A stretch of DNA of 50,508 nucleotides. Origin: Lachnospiraceae bacterium (GTDB taxonomy: Bacteria > Bacillota > Clostridia > Lachnospirales > Lachnospiraceae). The stretch covers positions 1-50,508 of the forward strand of contig JAFZDQ010000005.1 of NCBI GenBank assembly GCA_017561085.1, in the 5' to 3' direction. The first letter of the stretch is position 1. Each line of letters begins with the position of its first letter. The notes below the pieces were generated by a model that did not search any database, was not told the origin of the DNA, and saw only the letters and a program-made list of their open reading frames with translations. The position numbers were made by a program, and so were the translations under genes. Below, one piece after another: positions 8,622-16,221 of the stretch.

Positions 8622-11042
8622 CTAACTACGAAGCTCTGCCCCGCAATTCTGGCTTAATTTCTTCAAAATTTTCTTAACAAATGCATCTACGGATTCTGTG
8701 GTAAACGCTTCATCCTTGGGTGTAAATACAACGGTAAACGCCATACTCTTCTTATCCGGAGCAACCTGTTCTCCTTCATAAATATCAAACAGGGTAATAT
8801 CGGAAATATATTTGCATGCATCTTTCATAACTGCTTCTAATTCACCGCAGGTGGTTTCCTTGGAAACAACAAGGGCAAGGTCTCTCTGTTCTTCAGGGAA
8901 CTTAGGAAGCGGGTTAAATACCGGTTTCTTGCCGTACCAAGCAGAAAGTGCTTTTAAGTCAAGTTCCATTAAGAACATGGGCACACGCATATCCTGTTCG
9001 TCTGCAATATCATATGCCAGTTTACCCAAATAACCTACTTCTATACCTTCACAAAGCACCTTAGCAGTCTGGTAAGGATGTAAGAAGGAATTGCTCATTG
9101 CTTCAAAAGTAAAGCTTACCTGTAAGGTTTCTGCGATTCTCTCTGCAATGGCTTTCATACTGAAGAAGGATTCCTTTTCACCGAAAATACCTACGCAAAG
9201 GCGGGATTTTTCATCGGGATAACGGGTAAGAGGAAGTTCATAAGGTAAAAATACATTACCGATTTCGAAAATTCTTCCTTCCAGATTTCCTCTCTTCTGG
9301 TTTCTTGCAACTGCATTAATCATAGATGCTGCAAGGGTGGTTCTCATCAGGGATAATTCTTCACTGATGGGATTTAAAATACGGATTGCTTTGCGTTCGG
9401 GTGCATCCTCTGGAAGTTTTAACATATCCAGGTCTGAAGGTGAGAAGAAGGAATAATGGATTCCTTCGTAAACGCCCATGCTGCAAAGTGCATTTTTGAT
9501 ACGAAGTTCACTCTTCTGCTGTAAATTCAGTCCGCCGATGGTTACCTTTGCAGCAGGCATAAATGCAGGCACCACATGCTCATAACCATACATACGGATG
9601 ACTTCTTCCGCAACATCCTGATAAGTTACGATATCTTCACGGTAAGCAGGTACCTGAAGGGTTAAAGTATCACCGTCAATAGCAGGTGTTAAATTAAGAT
9701 TGCTCATAATCTTAATGATTTCTTCATTGGGAACCACGATACCGAGACAATTGTTCACACGGGTAATGCTTACCTTAACTTCTCTGGGGTCTACGCTGTT
9801 ACCGGTATTCACATCCGCATGGGTTTTCGCTACCTTACCACAACCTAATTCTTCGATTAAGTGAAGTGCTCTCTTCATCGCCATAACGGTTGCATATTCA
9901 TCTACACCCTTTTCATAACGGGCACTGGAATCAGAACGCTTTCCGAGGGCTCTTGAGGTTCTTCTGATGTTATCTCTTGCAAATTTTGCAGATTCAAATA
10001 ACACTGCGGAAGTGGTTTCACGGATTTCGGAATTCAGTCCGCCCATTACACCTGCCAGGGCAACCGGTTTCACGCCGTCACAAATCACCATATTGGCATT
10101 TGTCAGGGTCAGCTCCTGTTCATCCAAGGTAGTAATCTTTTCGCCGTCATTTGCACGTCTTACACAGATAGCATTTCCTTCTAAAGTAGAAAGGTCAAAC
10201 GCATGCATGGGCTGTCCTAATTCTTTTAAAATATAATTGGTAATATCAACCACGTTGGAAATTGCATCAATTCCCACAAGGGCAAGTCTTCTCTTCATCC
10301 ATAAAGGGGATTCGCCGATGGTTACATCCGTTACATAATGCGCGCTGTATCTGGGACATAAATCGGGACATTCTACGCTTACGGTAAATCCGTCAAGTTC
10401 TGCATCACTTTCGGTATAATCAAGAGCGGGCATTTTTAATTCTTTTTCAAGCACTGCCGCTACTTCCCTTGCAATACCAAAAATACTCTGGCAGTCGGGA
10501 CGGTTTGCTGTAATGGCAATGTCAAAAATCCAGTCATCCAGTCCAAGGATCGGCTTTACATCTGCTCCTACAGGTGCATCTTCAGGAAGCACCAAAAGGC
10601 CGTTATAGCCTGCACCGGGATACATATTTTCACTGACACCCAGTTCCACACCGGAGCAAAGCATACCGAAGGATTCATAGCCACGGAGTTTTCCTTTGCC
10701 GATGGTCATAACACCTTCTACTGTTTTGTGATCCTTTGCGGTAGCGTAAACAGTTGCTCCTACTAAAGCTACCGGGAATTTGCCGCCGGGGGCTACATTA
10801 TCCGCGCCGCAACAAATCTGGAACTGACCGTGTTCTCCGCAGTCCACCTGACATACATGAAGGTGGGTTTCGGGAATTGCTTCACAGGTAAGCACATGTC
10901 CAACAACTACCTTGCTGATATCTTTACCTACTTCATATAATTCTTCCACTTCAAAACCGCAGGAGAATAATTTATCCTGTAATTCCTGGGGTGTTACATC
11001 TATATCTACATATTCTTTTAACCAACTAAGCGGTGTAATCAT
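8622..11042 (-). CDS. pheT: Phenylalanyl-tRNA synthetase beta subunit
   Basis: The beta chain of the (alpha-beta)2 enzyme carries the tRNA-binding OB fold at the N terminus (VVVGHVLTCE and HVCQVDCG region), the B3/B4 editing domain, the B5 domain, the catalytic-like core and the C-terminal anticodon-binding domain (FPEEQRDLALVV...). Its 806 residues match the usual length. It lies 23 bases after pheS with a GGAAGG site. It is the second gene of the T-box operon. Confidence 0.98.
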   Translation of the reverse strand: MITPLSWLKEYVDIDVTPQELQDKLFSCGFEVEELYEVGKDISKVVVGHVLTCEAIPETHLHVCQVDCGEHGQFQICCGADNVAPGGKFPVALVGATVYATAKDHKTVEGVMTIGKGKLRGYESFGMLCSGVELGVSENMYPGAGYNGLLVLPEDAPVGADVKPILGLDDWIFDIAITANRPDCQSIFGIAREVAAVLEKELKMPALDYTESDAELDGFTVSVECPDLCPRYSAHYVTDVTIGESPLWMKRRLALVGIDAISNVVDITNYILKELGQPMHAFDLSTLEGNAICVRRANDGEKITTLDEQELTLTNANMVICDGVKPVALAGVMGGLNSEIRETTSAVLFESAKFARDNIRRTSRALGKRSDSSARYEKGVDEYATVMAMKRALHLIEELGCGKVAKTHADVNTGNSVDPREVKVSITRVNNCLGIVVPNEEIIKIMSNLNLTPAIDGDTLTLQVPAYREDIVTYQDVAEEVIRMYGYEHVVPAFMPAAKVTIGGLNLQQKSELRIKNALCSMGVYEGIHYSFFSPSDLDMLKLPEDAPERKAIRILNPISEELSLMRTTLAASMINAVARNQKRGNLEGRIFEIGNVFLPYELPLTRYPDEKSRLCVGIFGEKESFFSMKAIAERIAETLQVSFTFEAMSNSFLHPYQTAKVLCEGIEVGYLGKLAYDIADEQDMRVPMFLMELDLKALSAWYGKKPVFNPLPKFPEEQRDLALVVSKETTCGELEAVMKDACKYISDITLFDIYEGEQVAPDKKSMAFTVVFTPKDEAFTTESVDAFVKKILKKLSQNCGAELRS

Positions 11043-11065
11043 ATCTAATTACCTTCCTTTTCTCC

Positions 11066-12091
11066 TTAATCATTTAACTGCTTCAAAACGCGCATATCGG
11101 ATTCAAAAAGCAGTTTAATATTATTGATGCCGTATTTTAACATTGCGGTACGTTCGATACCGATACCGAATGCAAATCCGCTGTAAACCGTGGGGTCAAT
11201 GCCGCAGTTTTCCAGCACCTTGTCATTTACTACGCCGGCACCTAAAATCTCAATCCAACCGGTACCTTTACATAATTTACAACCGGTTCCGCCGCATTCA
11301 AAACAGCTGCAGTCTACTTCTACAGAAGGTTCTGTAAAAGGGAAATAAGAAGGACGAAGTCTGGTCTTGGTATTTTCACCATAGATTTTCTTTACGAATA
11401 CATCTAACATACCCTGAAGGTCACAAAGGGTAATCCCCTTATCTACTACAAGACCTTCCATCTGGGTAAACATCGGTGAATGGGTTGCATCATCATCGGA
11501 ACGGAATACCTTACCGGGAGATAAAATCTTAATAGGCGGCTTGGAATTTTCCATTACATGAATCTGACCCGCACTGGTCTGTGTACGCAGTAAGAATTCA
11601 GGGGAAAGATAAAAGGTATCCTGCATATCACGGGCAGGATGATCCTGAGGCGTATTTAATGCGGTAAAATTGTAATAATCTGTTTCAATTTCAGTTCCTT
11701 CGAAAATTTCAAAGCCCATACCTGCGAAGATATCAATCAACTGATTTCTTACTAAGGTAATGGGATGTAAATTTCCCTGCGGTGCTTTGGGTGCAGGTAA
11801 ACTGATATCAATTTTCTCTGCCTCGTAGCGTTCTTTTAATTCTTTGGCTTTCATCTTGGTATCTAATTCACTGATTACACCAAGCGCCCATTCCTTTAAC
11901 TCATTTACGCCTTTACCGTAATCCGCTCTCTGTTCCGGAGGGATATTCTTCATTTCTCTCATCAGTAAACCAATCTTACCTGTTTTACCATCTAAAAATT
12001 TCTTACGGAATTCATAAGCTTCTTTAGAAGATTTGATTTCCTCTGCGCCGGAAAGTATTTCCTGCTTAATTTGTTCTAATGCTGCGTTCAT
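11066..12091 (-). CDS. pheS: Phenylalanyl-tRNA synthetase alpha subunit
   Basis: The catalytic alpha chain activates Phe and charges tRNA-Phe. Class II motifs are present: motif 2 around [20 protein letters not shown] and motif 3 around [17 protein letters not shown]. The N terminus has the helical coiled-coil arm that binds tRNA. The 341-residue length is typical. The ATG has an AAAGGAG site. About 380 bases of leader precede it and hold a T-box and an intergenic repeat. Confidence 0.98.
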   Translation of the reverse strand: MNAALEQIKQEILSGAEEIKSSKEAYEFRKKFLDGKTGKIGLLMREMKNIPPEQRADYGKGVNELKEWALGVISELDTKMKAKELKERYEAEKIDISLPAPKAPQGNLHPITLVRNQLIDIFAGMGFEIFEGTEIETDYYNFTALNTPQDHPARDMQDTFYLSPEFLLRTQTSAGQIHVMENSKPPIKILSPGKVFRSDDDATHSPMFTQMEGLVVDKGITLCDLQGMLDVFVKKIYGENTKTRLRPSYFPFTEPSVEVDCSCFECGGTGCKLCKGTGWIEILGAGVVNDKVLENCGIDPTVYSGFAFGIGIERTAMLKYGINNIKLLFESDMRVLKQLND

Positions 12092-12130
12092 TCCTGACTC
12101 CTTTCTTAATCACGAACATAGTTTATTTTG

Positions 12131-12205
12131 AAGAATCCCTGTGGGATTCTTCCGCGCGCGAGCGGTGCCGTTTACGGCTAACTTCCTCTCCGCGAGCTGC
12201 GCATA
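12131..12205. repeat. Intergenic hairpin repeat, copy B
   Basis: A 9-bp hairpin (12131-12139 with 12143-12151, loop TGT) is followed by CCGCGCGCGAGC, a GCCG-TTTA-CGGC hairpin (12167-12178) and CTCTCCGCGAGCTGCGCAT (12186-12204). It lies between the T-box terminator and the pheS start, so it is part of the read-through mRNA leader. Confidence 0.75.
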
Positions 12206-12475
12206 AAAAAACCCTTGTTACAATCACTTGTAACAAGGGACGAATTCTAATCCGCGGTACCACCCTGGTTCCTGTCATCGACAGACTCTCATTTACGCTT
12301 AACGTGCGCTACCCGGCTCAAACTACTAAGACCCAAAGTCTGTTCCCTCAAGCAGCTCCGGTGGGAAATTCGCATGTCTCTAAGACTGTTATCTGAACCT
12401 AAGGAAGCTTTCAGCCGGTGACTTCCTCTCTCTGACGGAAAATAACATACTACTTAACACCATCAACGCTATATG
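12205..12475 (-). promoter_or_regulatory. T-box riboswitch of the pheST operon
   Basis: On the minus strand the leader carries the T-box core GGGTGGTACCGCG (12253-12265), followed by a terminator stem at 12212-12239 and a U-run. Uncharged tRNA pairs through its acceptor end with the T-box bulge and stabilises an antiterminator. Upstream, the AGAGAGAGGAAG and CTGAAAGCTTCC elements fit stem I. The probable specifier loop GCGAATTTCCC (12363-12373) reads Phe as either TTT or TTC, which matches the genes it controls. Confidence 0.9.
12212..12239 (-). terminator. T-box-controlled terminator
   Basis: CCCTTGTTAC and GTAACAAGGG form a long stem followed by TTTTTTT on the minus strand. It is the regulated terminator of the pheST T-box leader. 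Confidence 0.88.
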
Positions 12476-12480
12476 TGCTT

Positions 12481-12509
12481 ATTTTAGTTGAGACTTTCCC
12501 AAATGTCAA
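12481..12509 (-). promoter_or_regulatory. Sigma-A promoter of the pheST operon
   Basis: A consensus TTGACA (12504-12509) lies 17 bases before TAAAAT (12481-12486) on the minus strand. The start is expected near 12474, directly before the T-box leader. Confidence 0.85.
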
Positions 12510-12540
12510 GACCTGCTTTCTTTTTTCGGCACAAAGTATT

Positions 12541-13344
12541 TCAATGCTGTTGCAGATATCTGTTTAACAACGCACCCGCCATAATAATATACATACACAT
12601 ATACAACCACAGCATCAAAATAATAATGGCCGTAAGATTGCCGTACATGGTAAACCCCTTAAACTTTTCCATATAAACGGAAAATCCGAAGGTAATCACA
12701 CTCCATCCGGTTGATGCAATTACCGCACCGGGCAGTTGCTCTTTAAAGCCTTGTTTAGATTCGGGAATATAGGTATAAATAAGTGCAATCACAATCGTTA
12801 TGAGGATAAAACTAAATACAATCCGAAGATATAATATCAATTCAATAAGCAGCACAGCCTCCGGCAGTCTTATACGGATCATTCCCATTATAAAACCTCC
12901 AAATACCATCAAAAGTAATGAACCTACCAGTGCAACCAATACAATCACCGTATAAAAACAGGCAATCAGACGCAGGCTGAAATAATTCCGCCTCTCAGAC
13001 ACATCATGAATGGCATTAAGCCCTGTCATCAGTGCCATAATCCCTTTTCCCGCTGAACACAAAGTGGCAAGGGCCGTAACGGAAATAAGCCCGATGGATT
13101 TGTCATACACATCCACAATGATATTGATAAAAAGACTGTCCATGGAAGCCGGTACCAGGTCCGTAATCAGATTCATCAAATCCGCTTCCTTCACAGGTGT
13201 ATAAGGGATAATTGCACACAAAAGCATCATCATCGGAATCAGGGACAAAAACAAAAAGAAGGCACAGCCGGCAGCATAGGAATTAATATTTTTACCACGC
13301 AGCTGCTTACTGAAATCACGGCCAAATAAATATATTTTTTTCAT
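12541..13344 (-). CDS. YihY/virulence factor BrkB family membrane protein
   Basis: The 267-residue protein has about six membrane segments and the family pattern, including YAAGCAFFLFLSLIPMMMLL near the N terminus and MYGNLTAIIILMLWLYMCMYIIMAGALLN near the end (given here only as landmarks split over residues 205-250). The family was once annotated as ribonuclease BN; that role was withdrawn, and its function is unclear, possibly transport. The ATG at 13344 has GGGAG 8 bases upstream and is preferred to one at 13395, which overlaps the SpoIID-like stop and lacks a site. It is the second gene of a pair with the SpoIID-like gene. No terminator was seen after it. Confidence 0.85.
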   Translation of the reverse strand: MKKIYLFGRDFSKQLRGKNINSYAAGCAFFLFLSLIPMMMLLCAIIPYTPVKEADLMNLITDLVPASMDSLFINIIVDVYDKSIGLISVTALATLCSAGKGIMALMTGLNAIHDVSERRNYFSLRLIACFYTVIVLVALVGSLLLMVFGGFIMGMIRIRLPEAVLLIELILYLRIVFSFILITIVIALIYTYIPESKQGFKEQLPGAVIASTGWSVITFGFSVYMEKFKGFTMYGNLTAIIILMLWLYMCMYIIMAGALLNRYLQQH

Positions 13345-13387
13345 GCCACCGTCTCCCATCCATACCTTTTCCGTGTTAGTACTTAAT

Positions 13388-15724
13388 CTATTCATATAAC
13401 TGCTTTATGACACTTTCCCGATAAAAGAATTGCAAAATATCTACGTATGAATACCCTTTTAGGGCCATCTGCTTTGCCCCATTCTGGCTCATTCCGACAC
13501 CATGACCATATCCGCCTCCATAAAGAGTAAAGCCGGTCACTTCGTCACCTTCAAACCATTCATCCAGTACAAAATAAGCACTGGGCAGCAGCGTTTGGCA
13601 AGGACTTTTTTCTCCGTTCTTTAAACAAATCTCCCCTCCTGCCGCCAGAACATATCTGATACTATATTCCGTCATCACCAGATAGGTTCCCTTATCCGTC
13701 TCTATTTCCAGTTCATGGAGAACACCGCCGCTATTACGCTTTTTTTCCGTAATTGCATATATTTTACGAAACTTTTCCGGTGAAATGCTTTGAAAACTTC
13801 CACCTTTTTGTTTGGTTAAAATTTGATTCGGTGAAGTTTGATAGCGCTCCAAAAGACGCGCAAAAATATCATCCGGCGAAAGTGCCTTCCCTTCATAGGT
13901 CCACCGGTACCATGGAATTTCATACTCAAAGTCTTTTTCATTTTCAGACAATATCCATTCCCGGAAATTTTCTTCTTCCGTGAGTTCTTCCGCATTATAA
14001 TCTTTTTCTTCTCCTATTCCGTTAGCGGTCAAATAGGGAAAGTTTGCTGCATTCCCCTCTCCCCATACATCAGCATCCGTTCCCATGCCGCAAGAGGTGG
14101 AATAATAATACGGTGTAATAGATTCTTCCCCGAAAAAAAGCATCTCTCCCTTTGTTTCCCTAACCGCTTTCGTAGAGGCAGGATGTTCCTCAATATTGTT
14201 ATAAACCTGATAAGAAACACTATCATCCACATGGGCTCCAAACTGCGGATAGCCGGGATTTTTCAGATACTGATATGCATAGGTTCTGGCGGCTACCGCC
14301 TGGGCCTTTAACGCTTCATGAGGATAAGCCGCCGGCATTTCACTGGGTACAACCGAATAAAGATATTCCTCCAGATATAATTCATTAATAAGAACATACC
14401 CTTCTTCGCAGCATAAAATTTCCAAACTGCCTCGGACACAAACGGGCATCTTATTTCTTTTAAGATCGTGAATTTCTATTTTCCCCGAATGGGCGGTTGG
14501 AATAAACTGCATTCTATCTGAATTTTGATATTCCTTTTCATCACCAATCACCAGTTGTTCTCCTGCCGCCAAAGATAATTCCTTAGGTTCTTCATAGGTT
14601 CCGTAATAAAACACCCCGTCGCTGTCGCAGGAAAGTATAATCTCTTCATGATACAGAGACGAAAACAGATTATTTTTGATGGCCACCCTTATTTTGTCCA
14701 TGTTAGCTTCCGCCGTCAAAAGAATTGCACAAACTTTTCCATTCTCCATGACAAAATCAGCAAATTCATATCCGATTGGCAAATCATTTATGGAACCGGT
14801 TTGGAGGGTTCCGTGAAGTTTATATAGTTTCAAATCCGGATGAAGGGACACCGCACCTATCCCTTCTATTTCCAGTTCTGTTTCGTTTCTCCTTAATAAT
14901 TCACCGCTAGTTTTTTCCGTAAACGCTTGTGCTTTGATTAAATTTCCTTGAGAAAAGGTAAGACTGACCACCTTATCAAAACCATCGTCAAGTGGTAATT
15001 CTTTTTCACCTGCCTGATAGATTATCTCATTGTCCATCCAAAAGAATGTCAGCAAATCCTGCTCCTTTTTCATAAGCCAGGCAAAAGGAAGTGTAAATGA
15101 AGTGTTTTCCTTGCTTACTAACGTCAAAAATTCCTTCTTGTTATCCATTTCAAGAACATAAAAAGAAGCATCTGTAAATGACAATTCCCCAATCTCTTTC
15201 GTATGAAATTTGTATTTCAGCCCGTCAGCTGCAAGCAACAGTTCCTCCTTATCTTTACAAAGAACAGAAAACTTTTCCTGATAAATGATATTGGATAATC
15301 CCATATCTTTCATCCATGCATCGAAAAAAAGATAAAAATGCTCTTTCAACAGATAAAATTCTTCCTGATAAATCTCATCATAAACATATTCTCCGTACTT
15401 TTCTCCATGGAATTCCTGCTGTGCAAGTTTCAAAATTGTTATATAATCCCCGTATGTCAGATACTCTTCCGGGCCCCCGCTCCTAAGATCATCCGGCAGA
15501 TTTGATTCCTGACCAAAACCGGGGACGGATATGGATTCCGGCATAAAAGCGGATATCTGAGATACTGTATCCGCCAAAAGGATGATATCTTCTTTCTTTA
15601 TGTATTCGCCATCCGGCTGCTTTTTACTTCTTTGCAAAACATCCTGTTTAATAACACTCATAAATATAATGGTCAGCACAATAACCACCATTATTTTGGC
15701 ACAAATTTTGATTTCCCGATTCAT
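13388..15724 (-). CDS. SpoIID/LytB domain protein with a large N-terminal region
   Basis: This 778-residue protein has one N-terminal membrane segment (residues 7-24), a region of about 400 residues that I do not recognise, and a SpoIID domain over roughly residues 430-760. SpoIID-type domains are lytic transglycosylases that cut denuded glycan; the catalytic Glu is visible in VVPSEMPAAYPHEALKAQ, and the closing signature GYGHGVGMSQNGAKQMA is intact. Sporulation SpoIID proteins are about 340 residues, so this is a longer relative that may act at the cell surface rather than in engulfment. It has AGGATAAG before the ATG. It lies downstream of the 6S RNA terminator and just upstream of the BrkB-type gene. 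Confidence 0.85.
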   Translation of the reverse strand: MNREIKICAKIMVVIVLTIIFMSVIKQDVLQRSKKQPDGEYIKKEDIILLADTVSQISAFMPESISVPGFGQESNLPDDLRSGGPEEYLTYGDYITILKLAQQEFHGEKYGEYVYDEIYQEEFYLLKEHFYLFFDAWMKDMGLSNIIYQEKFSVLCKDKEELLLAADGLKYKFHTKEIGELSFTDASFYVLEMDNKKEFLTLVSKENTSFTLPFAWLMKKEQDLLTFFWMDNEIIYQAGEKELPLDDGFDKVVSLTFSQGNLIKAQAFTEKTSGELLRRNETELEIEGIGAVSLHPDLKLYKLHGTLQTGSINDLPIGYEFADFVMENGKVCAILLTAEANMDKIRVAIKNNLFSSLYHEEIILSCDSDGVFYYGTYEEPKELSLAAGEQLVIGDEKEYQNSDRMQFIPTAHSGKIEIHDLKRNKMPVCVRGSLEILCCEEGYVLINELYLEEYLYSVVPSEMPAAYPHEALKAQAVAARTYAYQYLKNPGYPQFGAHVDDSVSYQVYNNIEEHPASTKAVRETKGEMLFFGEESITPYYYSTSCGMGTDADVWGEGNAANFPYLTANGIGEEKDYNAEELTEEENFREWILSENEKDFEYEIPWYRWTYEGKALSPDDIFARLLERYQTSPNQILTKQKGGSFQSISPEKFRKIYAITEKKRNSGGVLHELEIETDKGTYLVMTEYSIRYVLAAGGEICLKNGEKSPCQTLLPSAYFVLDEWFEGDEVTGFTLYGGGYGHGVGMSQNGAKQMALKGYSYVDILQFFYRESVIKQLYE

Positions 15725-15790
15725 CTTATCCTCAACCTCTATCCCGGTATTTCCGGCTTAAAACGGTATTCTTTCAGAAACAAAGACAAA

Positions 15791-15823
15791 AAGAAAAGCA
15801 GTCAACTAATGACTGCTTTTCTT
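15791..15823 (-). terminator. Terminator of the 6S RNA unit
   Basis: AAGAAAAGCAGTC and GACTGCTTTTCTT form a perfect 13-bp stem with a 7-base loop. The minus strand continues with TTTTTG. It separates the RNA gene from the SpoIID-like gene. Confidence 0.8.
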
Positions 15824-15824
15824 T

Positions 15825-16018
15825 CGTATCCCCCAAAATGCCGGTTCCTGTCTTTTGACTCCTAGCGTCGCTAGGTGGGTAACCGCAACCTATGCTTTTG
15901 CCTTCCCTTCCAATCCTTCTTATGAAGTGAGGGCTTGACAGCCACAAGGCAATGTAGGAATCCCGTTTAAAGTATCTGTAGGTTCAAAATAACAGGAGTT
16001 GTCGCACATTCCAGGTTA
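15825..16018 (-). ncRNA. ssrS: Probable 6S RNA
   Basis: A strong promoter fires into about 190 bases with no open frame and a terminator at the end. The ends pair: CCTGGAATGT (16006-16015) and GCATTTTGGG (15832-15841) make ten consecutive pairs with G-U, and further inner complementarity is visible (ACTCCT with AGGAGT). A long closed rod with a central bubble is the 6S shape, in which the RNA mimics an open promoter and holds sigma-A RNA polymerase. The segment TTTTGAACCTACA resembles clostridial 6S sequences as I remember them. A different structured RNA is possible. The 5' end was placed from the -10 box. Confidence 0.72.
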
Positions 16019-16023
16019 GTATC

Positions 16024-16052
16024 ATTATACCCAATCACAGGTAAAAATACAA
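16024..16052 (-). promoter_or_regulatory. Sigma-A promoter of the 6S RNA
   Basis: TTGTAT (16047-16052) and a consensus TATAAT (16024-16029) on the minus strand are 17 bases apart. The start is predicted at about 16017. Confidence 0.8.
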
Positions 16053-16082
16053 CTAATTTCTTTCTTCCAATTTAATGAAAAT

Positions 16083-16151
16083 AAGAATCCCATCCGGGAT
16101 TCTTCCGTGCGCTAGTGGTGCTGTTTACGGCTAACTACTTCTCCCAGAGCT
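16083..16151. repeat. Intergenic hairpin repeat, copy C (decayed)
   Basis: A 9-bp hairpin (16083-16091 with 16096-16104) is followed by CCGTGCGCTAGT, a segment GGTGCTGTTTACGGCTAACT nearly the same as in copy B, and a diverged end CTTCTCCCAGAGCT. Hairpin 1 has the same arms as copy B but another loop (ATCC instead of TGT). It lies 13 bases beyond the pckA terminator. Confidence 0.65.
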
Positions 16152-16163
16152 ATCCCTATGAAA

Positions 16164-16191
16164 AGCGGATATGCCCGAAAGCATATCCGCT
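16164..16191 (-). terminator. Terminator of pckA
   Basis: AGCGGATATGC and GCATATCCGCT form an 11-bp perfect stem around CCGAAA, 30 bases after the pckA stop. The U-run is short (TTTTC). Confidence 0.72.
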
Positions 16192-16221
16192 TCTTTATCT
16201 TTGGTATATTTAGTATATTGC

